A program made the translations under genes and the position numbers. This document shows positions 36,084 through 45,589 of a DNA stretch of 64,000 bases, piece after piece (within the stretch, counting starts at the first letter, position 1; every line of letters begins with the position of its first letter). The notes beneath the pieces are model-generated. The model did not search any database. It was not told where the DNA came from and saw nothing but the letters and a program-made list of their open reading frames with translations. Source of the DNA: JBBDYG01 sp040901765 (GTDB lineage Bacteria > Planctomycetota > Planctomycetia > Pirellulales > Lacipirellulaceae); the NCBI GenBank assembly GCA_040901765.1, contig JBBDYG010000040.1:1-64000 (forward strand), given 5' to 3'.

Positions 36084-36434
36084 ATGCAGATTCAAGTCAG
36101 CAGTGATTCCCACATCTCCGCTGGAGAGGAATTCATTGACGAGATTAAAACGGACATGGAGCAAGTGTTTCATCGCTTCGCCCAGCAGTTGACCAGATTG
36201 GAAGTGCATCTAAGCGACGAGAATAGCCACAAGTCGGGCGCACGGGATAAGCGGTGCCTCATTGAGGCCCGACTGGCTGGAATGGACCCGATCGCAGTTG
36301 CCGAGCATGCCGAGTCACTCGACTTGGCCATTAGCAATGCGACGGAGAAACTGGAAAAAACGCTTGACCGCACTTTGGGCCGGCTGGACCAGAAAAAAGG
36401 ACGCGTCTCCTTTGCGGGCGATCAGGAGATTTAA
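36084..36434 (+). CDS. HPF/RaiA-family ribosome-associated protein
   Basis: 116 residues with the fold pattern of hibernation-promoting factors: MQIQVSSDSHI start, a helix FIDEIKTDMEQVFHRFAQQLTRLEVHLSDEN, and a second helix with EHAESLDLAISNATEKLEKTLDRTLGRL. Such proteins bind the 30S subunit and inactivate or protect ribosomes. The C-terminal dimerisation domain of long HPF is absent. CGAGGAG lies 8 nt before ATG 36084. Confidence 0.75.
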   Translation: MQIQVSSDSHISAGEEFIDEIKTDMEQVFHRFAQQLTRLEVHLSDENSHKSGARDKRCLIEARLAGMDPIAVAEHAESLDLAISNATEKLEKTLDRTLGRLDQKKGRVSFAGDQEI

Positions 36435-36500
36435 TTCCGACGCGCATTGATGGACGCAGCTTCCTCGTTTGGTTAAAACAGATGCGAGGGAGCCGCATTG

Positions 36501-36914
36501 ATGGGAATTTCTTTAACTGCTGTTACCAGAGCGCTACTGGTATTTCTTGGCGCCGGCAGCGGGGGTCTACTGCGGTATTGGCTGGGCGGTCTGGTGCAGC
36601 ATTGGTGGGGACCGTCCTTCCCGCTGGGGACTCTACTTGTGAACGTCAGCGGTTGCCTCGCGATGGGCTTTCTCGCGACCGCCTGGACAGGATCGGCGCC
36701 CGTGCGCGAAGAGCATCGAATGCTCGTCTTGATCGGATTTCTCGGCGGCTATACCACGTTTTCCTCGTTCGGATACGAAACCTTAATCCTAGCGCATCGC
36801 GGGGATTGGGGGCGAATGGCGCTGTATGTTATGGGTAGCGTCGGATTGTGTCTATTTGCCGTGTGGATCGGCGCTTTCCTGGCCACGAAGCTGTACGGAC
36901 CGTACACCTCATGA
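36501..36914 (+). CDS. crcB: Fluoride ion channel FluC (CrcB)
   Basis: Four-helix membrane protein of 137 residues with the family motifs GAGSGGLLRYWL, TLLVNVSGC (pore Asn) and IGFLGGYTTFSSF (Na+ site and Phe box). It forms a dual-topology dimer that exports fluoride. No fluoride riboswitch was identified upstream. The start codon of the sulfatase overlaps its stop (ATGA at 36911-36914), so the two are translationally coupled although functionally unrelated. Confidence 0.9.
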   Translation: MGISLTAVTRALLVFLGAGSGGLLRYWLGGLVQHWWGPSFPLGTLLVNVSGCLAMGFLATAWTGSAPVREEHRMLVLIGFLGGYTTFSSFGYETLILAHRGDWGRMALYVMGSVGLCLFAVWIGAFLATKLYGPYTS

Positions 36915-38281
36915 GTCGTCACCTGCGATTGCTGACGCTCTTCGCGACCGGTTTCGGCGCGATGATTGCGCATAACCAATCGATCGCTGAAGCAAAGCCA
37001 AACCTCGTCGTGTTTCTGTCTGACGACCACGGCTATCTCGATTCCTCGGCAGCGGGCGACGCCCGGTATCGCACACCCAGTATGGCGCGGCTTGCGAAGC
37101 AGGGAATGACGTTTACCCAGGCATTCGCAGCTTCGCCTTCGTGCGCGCCCAGCCGCGCGGCATTGCTTACCGGGCTGATGCCCGCGCGCAACGGTTCGAT
37201 GCTCAATCACCAGCCGCCTCGGCCGGAAGTGAAGAAGCTGCCGGCGTATTTACATGAACTTGGCTACGAAGTGGTCGCATTTGGCAAAGTGGCACATTAT
37301 AAGCAAGGCAAGGACTACGGTTTCGATCTTATCGAGCACGATACATTTCATGACGCGGAGTGCATTCCGGCGGCACTGAAATACTTGCGGAAATGGAGCG
37401 GCAAGAAGCCGCTATGCCTGTTCGTGGGCACGAATTGGCCCCACGTCCCGTGGCCCGAAGTGAACGAGAGCTTTGAGGGTCCGCTGCCGCCAACGCACGT
37501 CGATACGCTCGAGACTCGCCAGTGGCGGGCACAATACGCCGCGGCGGTTGAGCGATGCGACGTCGATCTCGGCAAGATCTATGACGCGGCCTACAAACAT
37601 CTCGGCCCGAACACGCTGTTCGTTCACTTCAGCGATCACGGCGCCCAATGGCCATTCGGCAAATGGAATCTGTATGACGCCGGAACGCGGGTTCCATTCG
37701 TTGCGGTCTGGCCGAATGTCATCTCGCCGGGGAGCCGGTCGGACGCCATGGTGAGTCTTGTCGATGTATTACCGACGCTGATTGAAGTTGCCGGTGGAAC
37801 GCCGCCCGCGGATATCGACGGCCACTCGTTTTGCGACGTGCTCATCGGCGAGAAAACGGCCCATCGCGATCGCATCTTCACAACCCACAGCGGCGACGGC
37901 CGAATGAACGCCTATCCCATGCGATCGGTCCGCACGCCCCGCTGGAAGTACATCCGCAACCTCCGTCCCGAAGGCAAGCACCACACCCATATCGACCTGG
38001 GAACACCGGTCGATGGCAAGGGTTATTGGCAATCGTGGATCGAACGGACGAAGACCGATCCTGATGCGGCAGAGGTGGTCGAGCGCTACCATCGCCGCCC
38101 GGCGGAGGAGCTGTACGATTTGGAAAGTGACCCGCATGAACAATCGAACCTTGTGGGAGACGCGAGTTATACGCAGGTGGTGGCCGAGCTACGCACCGAG
38201 TTGGATGAATGGATGCGCGAGCAAGGCGATGAAGGAATTATTACCGAGACCGACGTGGCTGCTGCGTTTCAGGTACCGTAA
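36911..38281 (+). CDS. Exported sulfatase (arylsulfatase/heparan N-sulfatase type)
   Basis: A short signal peptide precedes the alkaline-phosphatase-like fold. Metal ligands DD (38-39 in VFLSDDHGY), the formylglycine motif CAPSR with Cys79 (SPSCAPSRAALLTG), HFSDHG near residue 237, and the C-terminal RYHRRPAEELYDLESDPHE are all present. The 456-residue length is typical. It desulfates sulfated polysaccharides outside the cytoplasm and requires formylglycine generation by a separate FGE or anSME enzyme. It overlaps the end of crcB by 4 bp. Confidence 0.9.
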   Translation: MSRHLRLLTLFATGFGAMIAHNQSIAEAKPNLVVFLSDDHGYLDSSAAGDARYRTPSMARLAKQGMTFTQAFAASPSCAPSRAALLTGLMPARNGSMLNHQPPRPEVKKLPAYLHELGYEVVAFGKVAHYKQGKDYGFDLIEHDTFHDAECIPAALKYLRKWSGKKPLCLFVGTNWPHVPWPEVNESFEGPLPPTHVDTLETRQWRAQYAAAVERCDVDLGKIYDAAYKHLGPNTLFVHFSDHGAQWPFGKWNLYDAGTRVPFVAVWPNVISPGSRSDAMVSLVDVLPTLIEVAGGTPPADIDGHSFCDVLIGEKTAHRDRIFTTHSGDGRMNAYPMRSVRTPRWKYIRNLRPEGKHHTHIDLGTPVDGKGYWQSWIERTKTDPDAAEVVERYHRRPAEELYDLESDPHEQSNLVGDASYTQVVAELRTELDEWMREQGDEGIITETDVAAAFQVP

Positions 38282-38296
38282 CAAGGCGTGGCCTCC

Positions 38297-38614
38297 ATGG
38301 AAAACTCCCCGCGACGCAGAGATAGTTACGCCGTAGTGGCATTTTGGCTCGCATTCTTCATCATGATCTGGCCAACGCAAGCAGGCGCACTGCACGTTCT
38401 GGTGAGCCTGCGGCGATATGATCTTGCTGGGTTGCTGGTACTGGGTTGTTTGGCGATTGTGGCGATTCCCTACATGCGATCGTTCCGGCGGCATTGGAGC
38501 GAACCACAGATGTGGAGCGGTCGCGGCTACTTGATCGCGACAACTGTAATTCTCATGTGGAACCTGCTAGTTGTCTGTACTATGTTTATTCTGGCACTAA
38601 CAGCCAACGTCTAA
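38297..38614 (+). CDS. Small membrane protein (three predicted helices)
   Basis: 105 residues with hydrophobic helices around AVVAFWLAFFIMIWP, LAGLLVLGCLAIVAIPYM and LIATTVILMWNLLVVCTMFI. No family was recognised. It lies between the sulfatase and the cysteine hydrolase genes in the same direction, 15 bp from each. Confidence 0.5.
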   Translation: MENSPRRRDSYAVVAFWLAFFIMIWPTQAGALHVLVSLRRYDLAGLLVLGCLAIVAIPYMRSFRRHWSEPQMWSGRGYLIATTVILMWNLLVVCTMFILALTANV

Positions 38615-38629
38615 AGTGAGAGTTCACAA

Positions 38630-39181
38630 GTGAAACGCGCACTCCTCGTCATCGACGTCCAAAACGAATACTTCACCGGCGCCCTGCCAATTACCCACCC
38701 CCAGGGGCATTTGGAAAATGTCTTGAGGGTGATGGATACAGCCTCGGAACAAGGAGTTCCGGTCGTGGTGGTGCAGCATACTTTTGCGCAGCCGGACAAG
38801 CCGTTCTTTCAGCGGGGCAGCGCCGAATGGCAGCTTCACGCGGAGGTATCGGGGCGACCCCGCGATTTGCTTGTCGAGAAGAATCTGCCGGGAAGTTTTA
38901 CGGGTACGGAGCTTGAACAGTGGCTGCGCGAACAAAAGATCGATACGGTGGCGATTGCCGGCTACATGACCCACATGTGCTGCGACACGACCGCGCGGCA
39001 GGCGGTGCATCGAGGGTTCAACGTCGAGTTCCTGAGCGATGCAACGGGGACGCTGCCGCTGAAGAACGCCGCCGGCGAAGTGACGGCCGAGGAACTGCAG
39101 CGGGCAATTCTTTGCGCGCAGCAGATGTTGTTAAGCGAGGTGGTAAGCACCGATGCTTGGTGCGAGCGGGTGGCGAAATAG
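38630..39181 (+). CDS. Isochorismatase-family cysteine hydrolase
   Basis: 183 residues with the full catalytic triad of the family: Asp9 (LVIDVQNEY), Lys84 (LVEKNLPGSF) and Cys117 (GYMTHMCCDTTAR) preceded by the cis-peptide region. The substrate could be nicotinamide, isochorismate or another amide; the sequence does not decide. The start is GTG 38630. Confidence 0.85.
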   Translation: MKRALLVIDVQNEYFTGALPITHPQGHLENVLRVMDTASEQGVPVVVVQHTFAQPDKPFFQRGSAEWQLHAEVSGRPRDLLVEKNLPGSFTGTELEQWLREQKIDTVAIAGYMTHMCCDTTARQAVHRGFNVEFLSDATGTLPLKNAAGEVTAEELQRAILCAQQMLLSEVVSTDAWCERVAK

Positions 39182-39265
39182 CTTTTGCGGGCAAAGTGGT
39201 GTTGGTGAGCAACAATGCACGAGCATCATTAAGTCTCTGCTACTTGAGATGAAAGATTGCCTTCA

Positions 39266-40378
39266 ATGTCGTGGCGCGACATGTTCTTGAACCACATTGG
39301 GCCGGGGATGCAAGGAGGCATCGCGCTTGGCGACTGGCTCAAGCTGCTGCGCGACAATCGATTTGCCATTGCTCCCGGATGTGCGGTACGAGCGATGTCG
39401 ATTACTGCCCATGCGTGTCAAAACAGTCTGCTAAAGCGAATCGAGCATCGGCGCTTTGGCGCGAAGGTCGGCGCGATGACGATCGAGCCGCCACTGTTCT
39501 TGCTCGGCCATTGGCGGAGTGGAACGACCCACCTTCACAACCTACTGGCTGTCGATGAGCGGTGGGCCTTTCCGAACAACTATCAGGCGCTCTTTCCGCA
39601 CGCCTTTCTAACGACTGAAGTTGTGAATTCGCCGCTCTTCCAATCCTTTCTGCCACCGCGGCGGCCAATGGACAACATCGAGTGGACGATCCGGTCGCCG
39701 CAGGAGGATGAATTCGCCCTCTTTAACACGACCTGCATTTCGTCCTACATCGGCTGGGTTTTCCAAACACGTCGCGAGTTCTACGACCGATACCTGACGA
39801 TGCGCGAGGCGACCGACGGCGAAATCGAGCGTTGGAAAGCGGCGTTGACGCTATTTCTAGAAAAGCTGACGTGGAAGTACCGGCGGCCGTTGGTGCTAAA
39901 GTCGCCGCCTCATACCTGCCGGATTCGTCTGCTGCTCGAGCTATTCCCCAACGCCCGCTTCGTCCACATTCATTGCAACCCCTACGCGGTGTTCCAGTCG
40001 AGCCAGCACACGTTTCGCGTGATCTTCGAATTGCACCGCCTGCAGCGCTATCGACGCGAAGATCTCGACGAGTGGATCTTGCGGCAGTACCGCACCATGT
40101 ACGACGCGTTCTTTGAAGAACGCGAACTGATCCCGTCCGGACGGTTTCACGAAATTTGCTACGAGGATCTCGAAGCCGACCCGATGGGCCAAATGCGGGG
40201 CTTGTACGAGGCACTCGATCTGCCTGATTTCGCGGAGGCCGAATCGGCATTGCAAAGGTACGTCGATTCCATCGCGGGCTACCAAAAGAATTCGTTTCGC
40301 GCTTTACCGGACGACCAGCGTCAGCGAGTGGCCGAGCGGTGGCGGCCTTGTTTTGACGAATGGGGGTATGCGGTTTAG
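39266..40378 (+). CDS. Sulfotransferase-family protein
   Basis: The 370-residue protein has the 5'-phosphosulfate-binding loop GHWRSGTTHLHN (81-92) and the 3'-phosphate region RFVHIHCNPYAVFQSS. It transfers sulfate from PAPS to an unidentified carbohydrate, lipid or protein. The C-terminal RERVAERW-like end (QRQRVAERWRPCFDEWGY) is typical. The start at ATG 39266 is preferred to a TTG three codons earlier. With the sulfatase 1 kb upstream it suggests active sulfate-ester metabolism. Confidence 0.82.
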   Translation: MSWRDMFLNHIGPGMQGGIALGDWLKLLRDNRFAIAPGCAVRAMSITAHACQNSLLKRIEHRRFGAKVGAMTIEPPLFLLGHWRSGTTHLHNLLAVDERWAFPNNYQALFPHAFLTTEVVNSPLFQSFLPPRRPMDNIEWTIRSPQEDEFALFNTTCISSYIGWVFQTRREFYDRYLTMREATDGEIERWKAALTLFLEKLTWKYRRPLVLKSPPHTCRIRLLLELFPNARFVHIHCNPYAVFQSSQHTFRVIFELHRLQRYRREDLDEWILRQYRTMYDAFFEERELIPSGRFHEICYEDLEADPMGQMRGLYEALDLPDFAEAESALQRYVDSIAGYQKNSFRALPDDQRQRVAERWRPCFDEWGYAV

Positions 40379-40464
40379 ATTGCAACGATCATCCTTCGTG
40401 CTCGTTGTATCATCGTGGTGATAGCTGGCTCGAACGCGGTCGTTCATCATCGGAGAGAAAACAA

Positions 40465-41125
40465 ATGTTTCGACTCAAAGCGGCGTTCGTTGGGTTGATA
40501 TTGCCGGTCCTGGTCGGGGGAATCATCTTCACCTCCGCCGGTCGGTGGGACTTGCCGTTTGTGTGGGGAGTGATCGCCGCGTTGGCTTTGTTTTATGTGG
40601 TGCTGATGGCGTTTGGCGATCCAGGGCTTATCCGCGAGCGCGTTACGCCCGGAGGCGCCGACAAAGATCGGCTCTCGCGACGTTTGGGTGGCGTACTTCT
40701 GATCGCAAGTTGGATTCTCACAGGGCTCGACGTGGGCCGATTTCACTGGAGCCTTATTCCCTGGCACGCGCAAGCCGCGGGTTTGGTTGGTTACGTCCTT
40801 TCGCTGGCACTGATCTTCTGGGCCATGCGATCCAATCCATTTTACTCATCGGTCGTTCGCGTGCAGGCCGAGCGCGGGCAACATGCGATCTCGGCGGGAC
40901 CATATCGTTTCGTGCGTCACCCCGGCTACACCGCGTCCATTCTCGGCATGTTGACCGGCAGTTTGGCGTTAGGTTCGTGGCTCGGTATGCCTGCCGATCG
41001 TCGGCTTCATCGCCCTCTTTATCCGCCGCACAGTATTGGAGGACCGACTGCTATTGCGCGAACTGACCGGGTATGCGGAGTACGCAGGGCGGGTTCGCTA
41101 TCGATTGGTGCCGGGGGTGTTTTAA
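40465..41125 (+). pseudogene. Isoprenylcysteine carboxyl methyltransferase-like protein, frameshifted
   Basis: From ATG 40465 (SD GGAGAG) the frame encodes an ICMT-like membrane methyltransferase: hydrophobic helices, then SAGPYRFVRHPGYTASILGM, the family core. Near 40988 the frame shifts: the continuing homology (CLPIVGFIALFIRRTVLEDR, LTGYAEYAGRVRYRLVPGVF) lies in the +1 frame and ends at TAA 41123-41125. Without the shift the protein would have about 219 residues. As read, the last catalytic-region residues are lost. A sequencing error is possible, although there is no homopolymer at the site. Confidence 0.7.
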
Positions 41126-41281
41126 TTTGCTTGGGCCACGCGCCCCCGGCGGATCGCCGAGCCGGTGACATGGGCCGCCGCGGTTGTGTATCATCACGGT
41201 ATCGCTCCCAGTGCGCTGGGAGCAGGCTGTTTGACCAGCCGACGCTGCCGTCGGCGCTAACCTTCGACGAAGTTTCATCCC

Positions 41282-44158
41282 ATGCGAATGACTGTTCCAC
41301 TCCGTGCTTTGCCGTCGCGTTCCACCATCTTGTTTGCGATGACTATGATGGTCTTGTCGCCGGCATTGAGCCGTGCCGACAAGCCGCGGTACGATATCGT
41401 CATCACCGGTGGTCGCGTCGTCGATGGCACCGGCACCGCGTGGTACGAAGCGGACGTCGCCATCGCGGATGGCAAGATCGCGGCAATTGGGCGGATCGAC
41501 CCCAAACTTGCAAAAGAACAGATCGACGCCACGGGAATGATCGTCGCGCCGGGCTTCATCGACATGATGGGCCAGACCGCCACGCCGATGCTGCGGAATC
41601 CAGAGACGGCGCTCAACCTACTCACGCAGGGCATCACCACGATCAACGCGGGGGAAGGAAGTTCGGCAGCGCCGCTCGATGAGAAGGCCGGTCGCACCGA
41701 AGGCTGGACCACGATGGGCGAGTATTTCCAATTGCTTGAACTGCAAGGGCTGCCGGTAAACCTCGTTCAGACCATCGGCCACACGCAAGTTCGTGAGATG
41801 GTGCTCGGCGACACCGATCGAAAGCCCAACGATGAAGAGTTGGAAAAAATGCGGGCGCTCGTGCGCGAGGCAATGGAAGCGGGAGCGATTGGCGTTTCCA
41901 CGGCGCTGATTTACCCACCAGCGATTTACGCGACCACCGACGAGATCGCTGAGCTGGCCAAAGTCGCGGGCGAGTACGGTGGCCGGTATTACACGCACAT
42001 GCGAAACGAAGGCGACCAGTTGATCGAAGCAATTGACGAGTCGCTCACGATCGCAGAGAAAGCGGGAACGCCGCTCCACATTTTCCACCTGAAGACGGCC
42101 GGCCAGCAGAACTGGAGCAAGATGCCGCTGGCAATCGCCAAGATCGAAGAGGCCCGCGCGAAGGGTCGCGACGTGACCGCCGACATCTATCCCTACGTCA
42201 ACAACGGGCTGAGCCTGTCGTCGTTCATCCACCCGCGCCACTTTGCCCAGGGGCACAGCCAACTCATGCGGCGAATCACCGAGCCGGAGTTGCAGGCCGA
42301 GATTCGCAAGGAGATGGAGACGACCTCCGGCTGGGAGAATTGGTTTCGCCACGTGGGTCACGATTGGAACAAGGTGATCATCGGCCAGGCGGAAGACAAG
42401 GACTACGCGGGCCTGGCGGGCCGCAGCCTGGCGGAAATTGCCCAAGTTCGCGGTGAGGATCCGTGGGAAACGTTTTTCAATCTCGCCCGTAGCGGCGCGT
42501 TCGCGTTGCCTGAAAGCATGACCGATGCCAACAAGATTCTCGCGGCGCAGCAGGAGTTTGTGAGCTTCTGCACCGACGTCGGTCCGGCAGGCGGCTCGTC
42601 GATCGCCGCGCACCCGCGGGCCTTCGGGGCGTTTCCGCGACTCTTGTCGAAGTACGTGAAGCAACTCGGCGCGATCTCGCTGGAGCGAGCCATTGCCCAA
42701 GCCAGCGCCGGCGCGGCGAAGAAGGTCTATGCCCGCGACCGCGGGTTGATTGCCGAAGGTCTGGCCGCCGACGTGATTGTGTTCGATTGGGACAAGATCG
42801 CCGACAAGGCGACGTTCGCCGCGCCGCACGTTCACTCGGAAGGTGTGAAGCACGTGATTGTGAACGGCACGCTCGTGCTGTCGGACGGCAAGTTCACCGG
42901 CAAGCGACCCGGCCGCGTGCTGCGCGGGCCGGGGTACGACCGCGACCAGGCCGCGTTTGCCGTCCACACAGGTAAGGTCGGCGAAGGCCTGGAATCGATC
43001 GACGAGCTGATGCAGAACTTCATGGAGCGGCATCGCATTCCCGGCGCGTCGCTGGCCATCACTGACCAAGGCCGGCTCGTCTTCGCTCGCGGTTACGGCT
43101 ATGCCGACGTGGCCACCAAGAAACAGGTCGAACCGACCAGCTTGTTTCGCCTGGCGAGCGTGTCGAAGCCGATCACCGCCGTGGCGATCTTGCAGCTTGT
43201 CGAACAAGACAAGCTGAAAATGGACGACAAGGTGTTCGACATCCTCACCGAGTACGAGCCGCATCTGCGCGACGGCGACGAATTCGACGAGCGGCAGCGC
43301 GAGATCACCATCGAGCAGCTTTTGCAGCATCGCGGCGGCTGGAACCGCGACAAGTCGTTCGACGCCATGTTTCAATCGGTCCGCTTCGCCCGCCGGCTCG
43401 ACGTTCCGGCCCCCGCGCAGCCGGAGCACGTCATTTGCTGCATGTTGGGCGAGAAACTCGACTTCGATCCCGGCAAGGCCTACGCCTACTCGAACTACGG
43501 CTATTGCCTGTTGGGCCGGGTGATCGAAGTCATCACGAAGCAGGATTACGAATCGTACGTGAAGCAGCACGTCTTCTCCCCGGTCGGAGCGCAAGGCCCA
43601 CGGCTTGGGCTTACGCACCTCAGCGACAGCACGCCGCCCGAAGAAGTGCGCTACTACCACCCGGAGCAAGTCGACAGCGTGTTTGCCGACGACTTGGACG
43701 AGAAAGTTCCCTCCGCCTACGGCGGATGGAATATCGAAGCGATGGACGCGCACGGCGGCTGGACCGCCTCGGCCGTGGACCTCGTGCGATTGGCGAGCGC
43801 ATTTGACGACGCCGAAAAATGCAGCGTGCTCAATGCCGAGTCGATCACCCGCATGTTCGCCGCGCCGCAGGAAGACCCCGACAGCGGCGGCAAAGGCGAC
43901 GGCTCGCACTACGGCTGCGGATGGTGGAGCAAAGCCCAAGGCGACGATGGCCGGCTCGACAGTTGGCACGGCGGCTCGCTGCCCGGCACCGCCACGCTGC
44001 TCCTTCGCCGCCACGACGGCCGCAACCTCGCGATCCTGTTCAACGCCCGCACCAGCCCCGAAGTCGCCCACTTCGGCGGCGAAATTCAAGGCAAGTTGCA
44101 ACGCGCGATTGATCAAGTCGAGGAGTGGCCGGAGGTCGATTACTTCGCGGAGTATTAA
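41282..44158 (+). CDS. N-acyl-D-amino-acid deacylase-like amidohydrolase fused to a class C beta-lactamase-type domain
   Basis: A signal peptide (MMVLSPALSRA) is followed by an amidohydrolase domain (about 38-540; DIVITGGRVVDGTG..., VAPGFIDM, YTHMRNEGD, SEGVKHVIVNG). The usual H-x-H after GFID is replaced by MMGQTA. From about 575 comes a serine hydrolase domain of the beta-lactamase/DD-peptidase type: SVSK (Ser626, Lys629), YSN near 736 and HGG near 895. Substrates may be D-amino-acid-containing peptides or peptidoglycan fragments in the periplasm (inference). The 958 residues are consistent with a true fusion, and no break is visible. Confidence 0.8.
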   Translation: MRMTVPLRALPSRSTILFAMTMMVLSPALSRADKPRYDIVITGGRVVDGTGTAWYEADVAIADGKIAAIGRIDPKLAKEQIDATGMIVAPGFIDMMGQTATPMLRNPETALNLLTQGITTINAGEGSSAAPLDEKAGRTEGWTTMGEYFQLLELQGLPVNLVQTIGHTQVREMVLGDTDRKPNDEELEKMRALVREAMEAGAIGVSTALIYPPAIYATTDEIAELAKVAGEYGGRYYTHMRNEGDQLIEAIDESLTIAEKAGTPLHIFHLKTAGQQNWSKMPLAIAKIEEARAKGRDVTADIYPYVNNGLSLSSFIHPRHFAQGHSQLMRRITEPELQAEIRKEMETTSGWENWFRHVGHDWNKVIIGQAEDKDYAGLAGRSLAEIAQVRGEDPWETFFNLARSGAFALPESMTDANKILAAQQEFVSFCTDVGPAGGSSIAAHPRAFGAFPRLLSKYVKQLGAISLERAIAQASAGAAKKVYARDRGLIAEGLAADVIVFDWDKIADKATFAAPHVHSEGVKHVIVNGTLVLSDGKFTGKRPGRVLRGPGYDRDQAAFAVHTGKVGEGLESIDELMQNFMERHRIPGASLAITDQGRLVFARGYGYADVATKKQVEPTSLFRLASVSKPITAVAILQLVEQDKLKMDDKVFDILTEYEPHLRDGDEFDERQREITIEQLLQHRGGWNRDKSFDAMFQSVRFARRLDVPAPAQPEHVICCMLGEKLDFDPGKAYAYSNYGYCLLGRVIEVITKQDYESYVKQHVFSPVGAQGPRLGLTHLSDSTPPEEVRYYHPEQVDSVFADDLDEKVPSAYGGWNIEAMDAHGGWTASAVDLVRLASAFDDAEKCSVLNAESITRMFAAPQEDPDSGGKGDGSHYGCGWWSKAQGDDGRLDSWHGGSLPGTATLLLRRHDGRNLAILFNARTSPEVAHFGGEIQGKLQRAIDQVEEWPEVDYFAEY

Positions 44159-44774
44159 GCGTGGTTGGCTGACTTGCATCTGATTCAGTTGGGTGATGTC
44201 AAACTTCAAATGCGACAACTTTGAGGCTGAGTCGCGGGCTGATTTTCGAAGCTGCTAGCAGTTCGGCTCTAGAATTTTCGGGGAATCGTGAACAAACGTC
44301 GAAAACCCCTTCAAATCCAGGGCGTTTGGCTTGTTGCATTTGAAGTTTGAACTCACCGTTGTTAAAGGATCGGCACCTGACACAATTGGCCAGTCGCGCT
44401 TTAAACGTGCGAGTTTCTGGGCGATTCCCGTGGACACAGGTCGGCCGAGCGTTCGATTGTGTCCGGATTTTCGATTGGCACCGACTTTATTCCCGCTTGC
44501 GCGCATCGGGAGCGGGGCGCTGCTCCTGAGGAGTCAGCCGCCAAGTGGGCGCGCACCCTCGTCCATCGCCATGCCTTTGTTACAAAGGGTGGGCTCGACG
44601 GAAAACGGGCGACCCTGCGCACGAAGCGCACGGTGGGTGGGCGGTCAAGGCGGTGGTCGCGCAGTGGTAGACATGGACTTCTGTATATCATATTGGGTTG
44701 CTCTTTTCAAGAAGATTCTTTGAGAAAAGCGAGCCGGATGGAAGCGATGGGCAACCGACCTCTATACTCGTCGC
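44159..44774. other. Intergenic, 616 bp, containing a MITE
   Basis: Apart from the 166-bp element at 44192-44357 nothing is recognised. Open frames to the right (44360-44774) show no family features. Confidence 0.45.
44192..44357. mobile_element. MITE-like element, copy 1 (166 bp)
   Basis: The terminal inverted repeats span about 27 bp (44192-44218 with 44331-44357) and match at all but three positions; the core is TCAAACTTCAAATGC. The element is flanked by the direct repeat GTTG at 44188-44191 and 44358-44361. It has no coding capacity. It reads identical to the copy at 53096-53261. The features together match a non-autonomous DNA transposon with 4-bp target duplication. Confidence 0.85.
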
Positions 44775-45488
44775 CTACCACGCAACCTCGCACGCAAGAT
44801 ACTCGCTCAGGACAATGCGAACCAAAACTACTCCGGGTTGTGCCACTGCATATCGATATCGCCCAAACTGCAGTACGGTCCAGCCGTCCTCGGCAGCGTG
44901 AGCTTTATCCTCCACTACAAACGTATTCACGAATGCCCTGCTGCCGATTTCTGGCCAGCATCGAGATTCAGGAATGTGCTCAAACATTCGCCTTTGCTCG
45001 GCAGACATCGCAATTAGCGGAACACTATAGGCGTGCCTCGGGTCGTCGAGTTGGGGCTCGCAATACTGGTGAGCCGCGTGCCCACGGGCGAGCTTTACGA
45101 CGACGTTACGCACTCGGTCGTCTTCGAGTTTCCAAACAACTGCACCGGTGTCATCTTCGTAGTGTGTTGCTGCAATCCTGGCCGCAAGCGCCGGGGAATG
45201 CCGAAGACTTGCGATAACCTTTGTTCGTTGCACAGTGGCTGGATCGGTGTTCCCGCTGATCACACAATCAAGCAAGCATGCCAGGTATTCTTCGTCACAC
45301 GAAAAGCCGTTGTTGCAGTCGTGGCACGAGGATACGAGAGGCAGGTCATCCGGGAGTGGATCATCAAGTAGAATTTTCGAAGCAACGTGTTCGCGTGTCG
45401 TTGGTTGCGCTCCGCAGAATACGCAAAAGTCAGCGTGACGCTCGTCGGCAAACAGCTTACGCGGGTCCATTTGCCACCTCATGTTCAC
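44775..45488 (-). CDS. HNH-like zinc-binding hypothetical protein
   Basis: The first 70 residues hold an HNH-type zinc module: CVFCG, REHVASKILL, SCHDCNNGFSCDEEYLA. The H of REHV and the CxxC pairs would form the treble-clef/HNH site. The remaining 165 residues are unrecognised. Similar proteins are usually annotated as HNH endonucleases of unknown role, some in defence contexts. No partner gene is seen. The start may be one or two codons later. Confidence 0.55.
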   Translation of the reverse strand: MNMRWQMDPRKLFADERHADFCVFCGAQPTTREHVASKILLDDPLPDDLPLVSSCHDCNNGFSCDEEYLACLLDCVISGNTDPATVQRTKVIASLRHSPALAARIAATHYEDDTGAVVWKLEDDRVRNVVVKLARGHAAHQYCEPQLDDPRHAYSVPLIAMSAEQRRMFEHIPESRCWPEIGSRAFVNTFVVEDKAHAAEDGWTVLQFGRYRYAVAQPGVVLVRIVLSEYLACEVAW

Positions 45489-45589
45489 TCATCTTAGCGA
45501 GAGTAACGAACTTGGAGCAGCGGGCCACCCGTTGTTGGAAGACGACGAAAAGCGCTTCCGATCGCAAGACTCCGCGTTGCGGCTAACGG

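Noticed and set aside
36435..36500. Fluoride riboswitch before crcB
   Set aside because: Only 66 bp are available, and the conserved crcB-motif elements could not be found.
41618..44218. 866-codon open frame antisense to the amidohydrolase/beta-lactamase gene
   Set aside because: Composition is that of a high-GC shadow; no domain is recognisable, whereas the plus strand has clear catalytic motifs.
44459..45217. 252-codon plus-strand frame
   Set aside because: Mostly antisense to the HNH-like gene; no ribosome binding site or family pattern.
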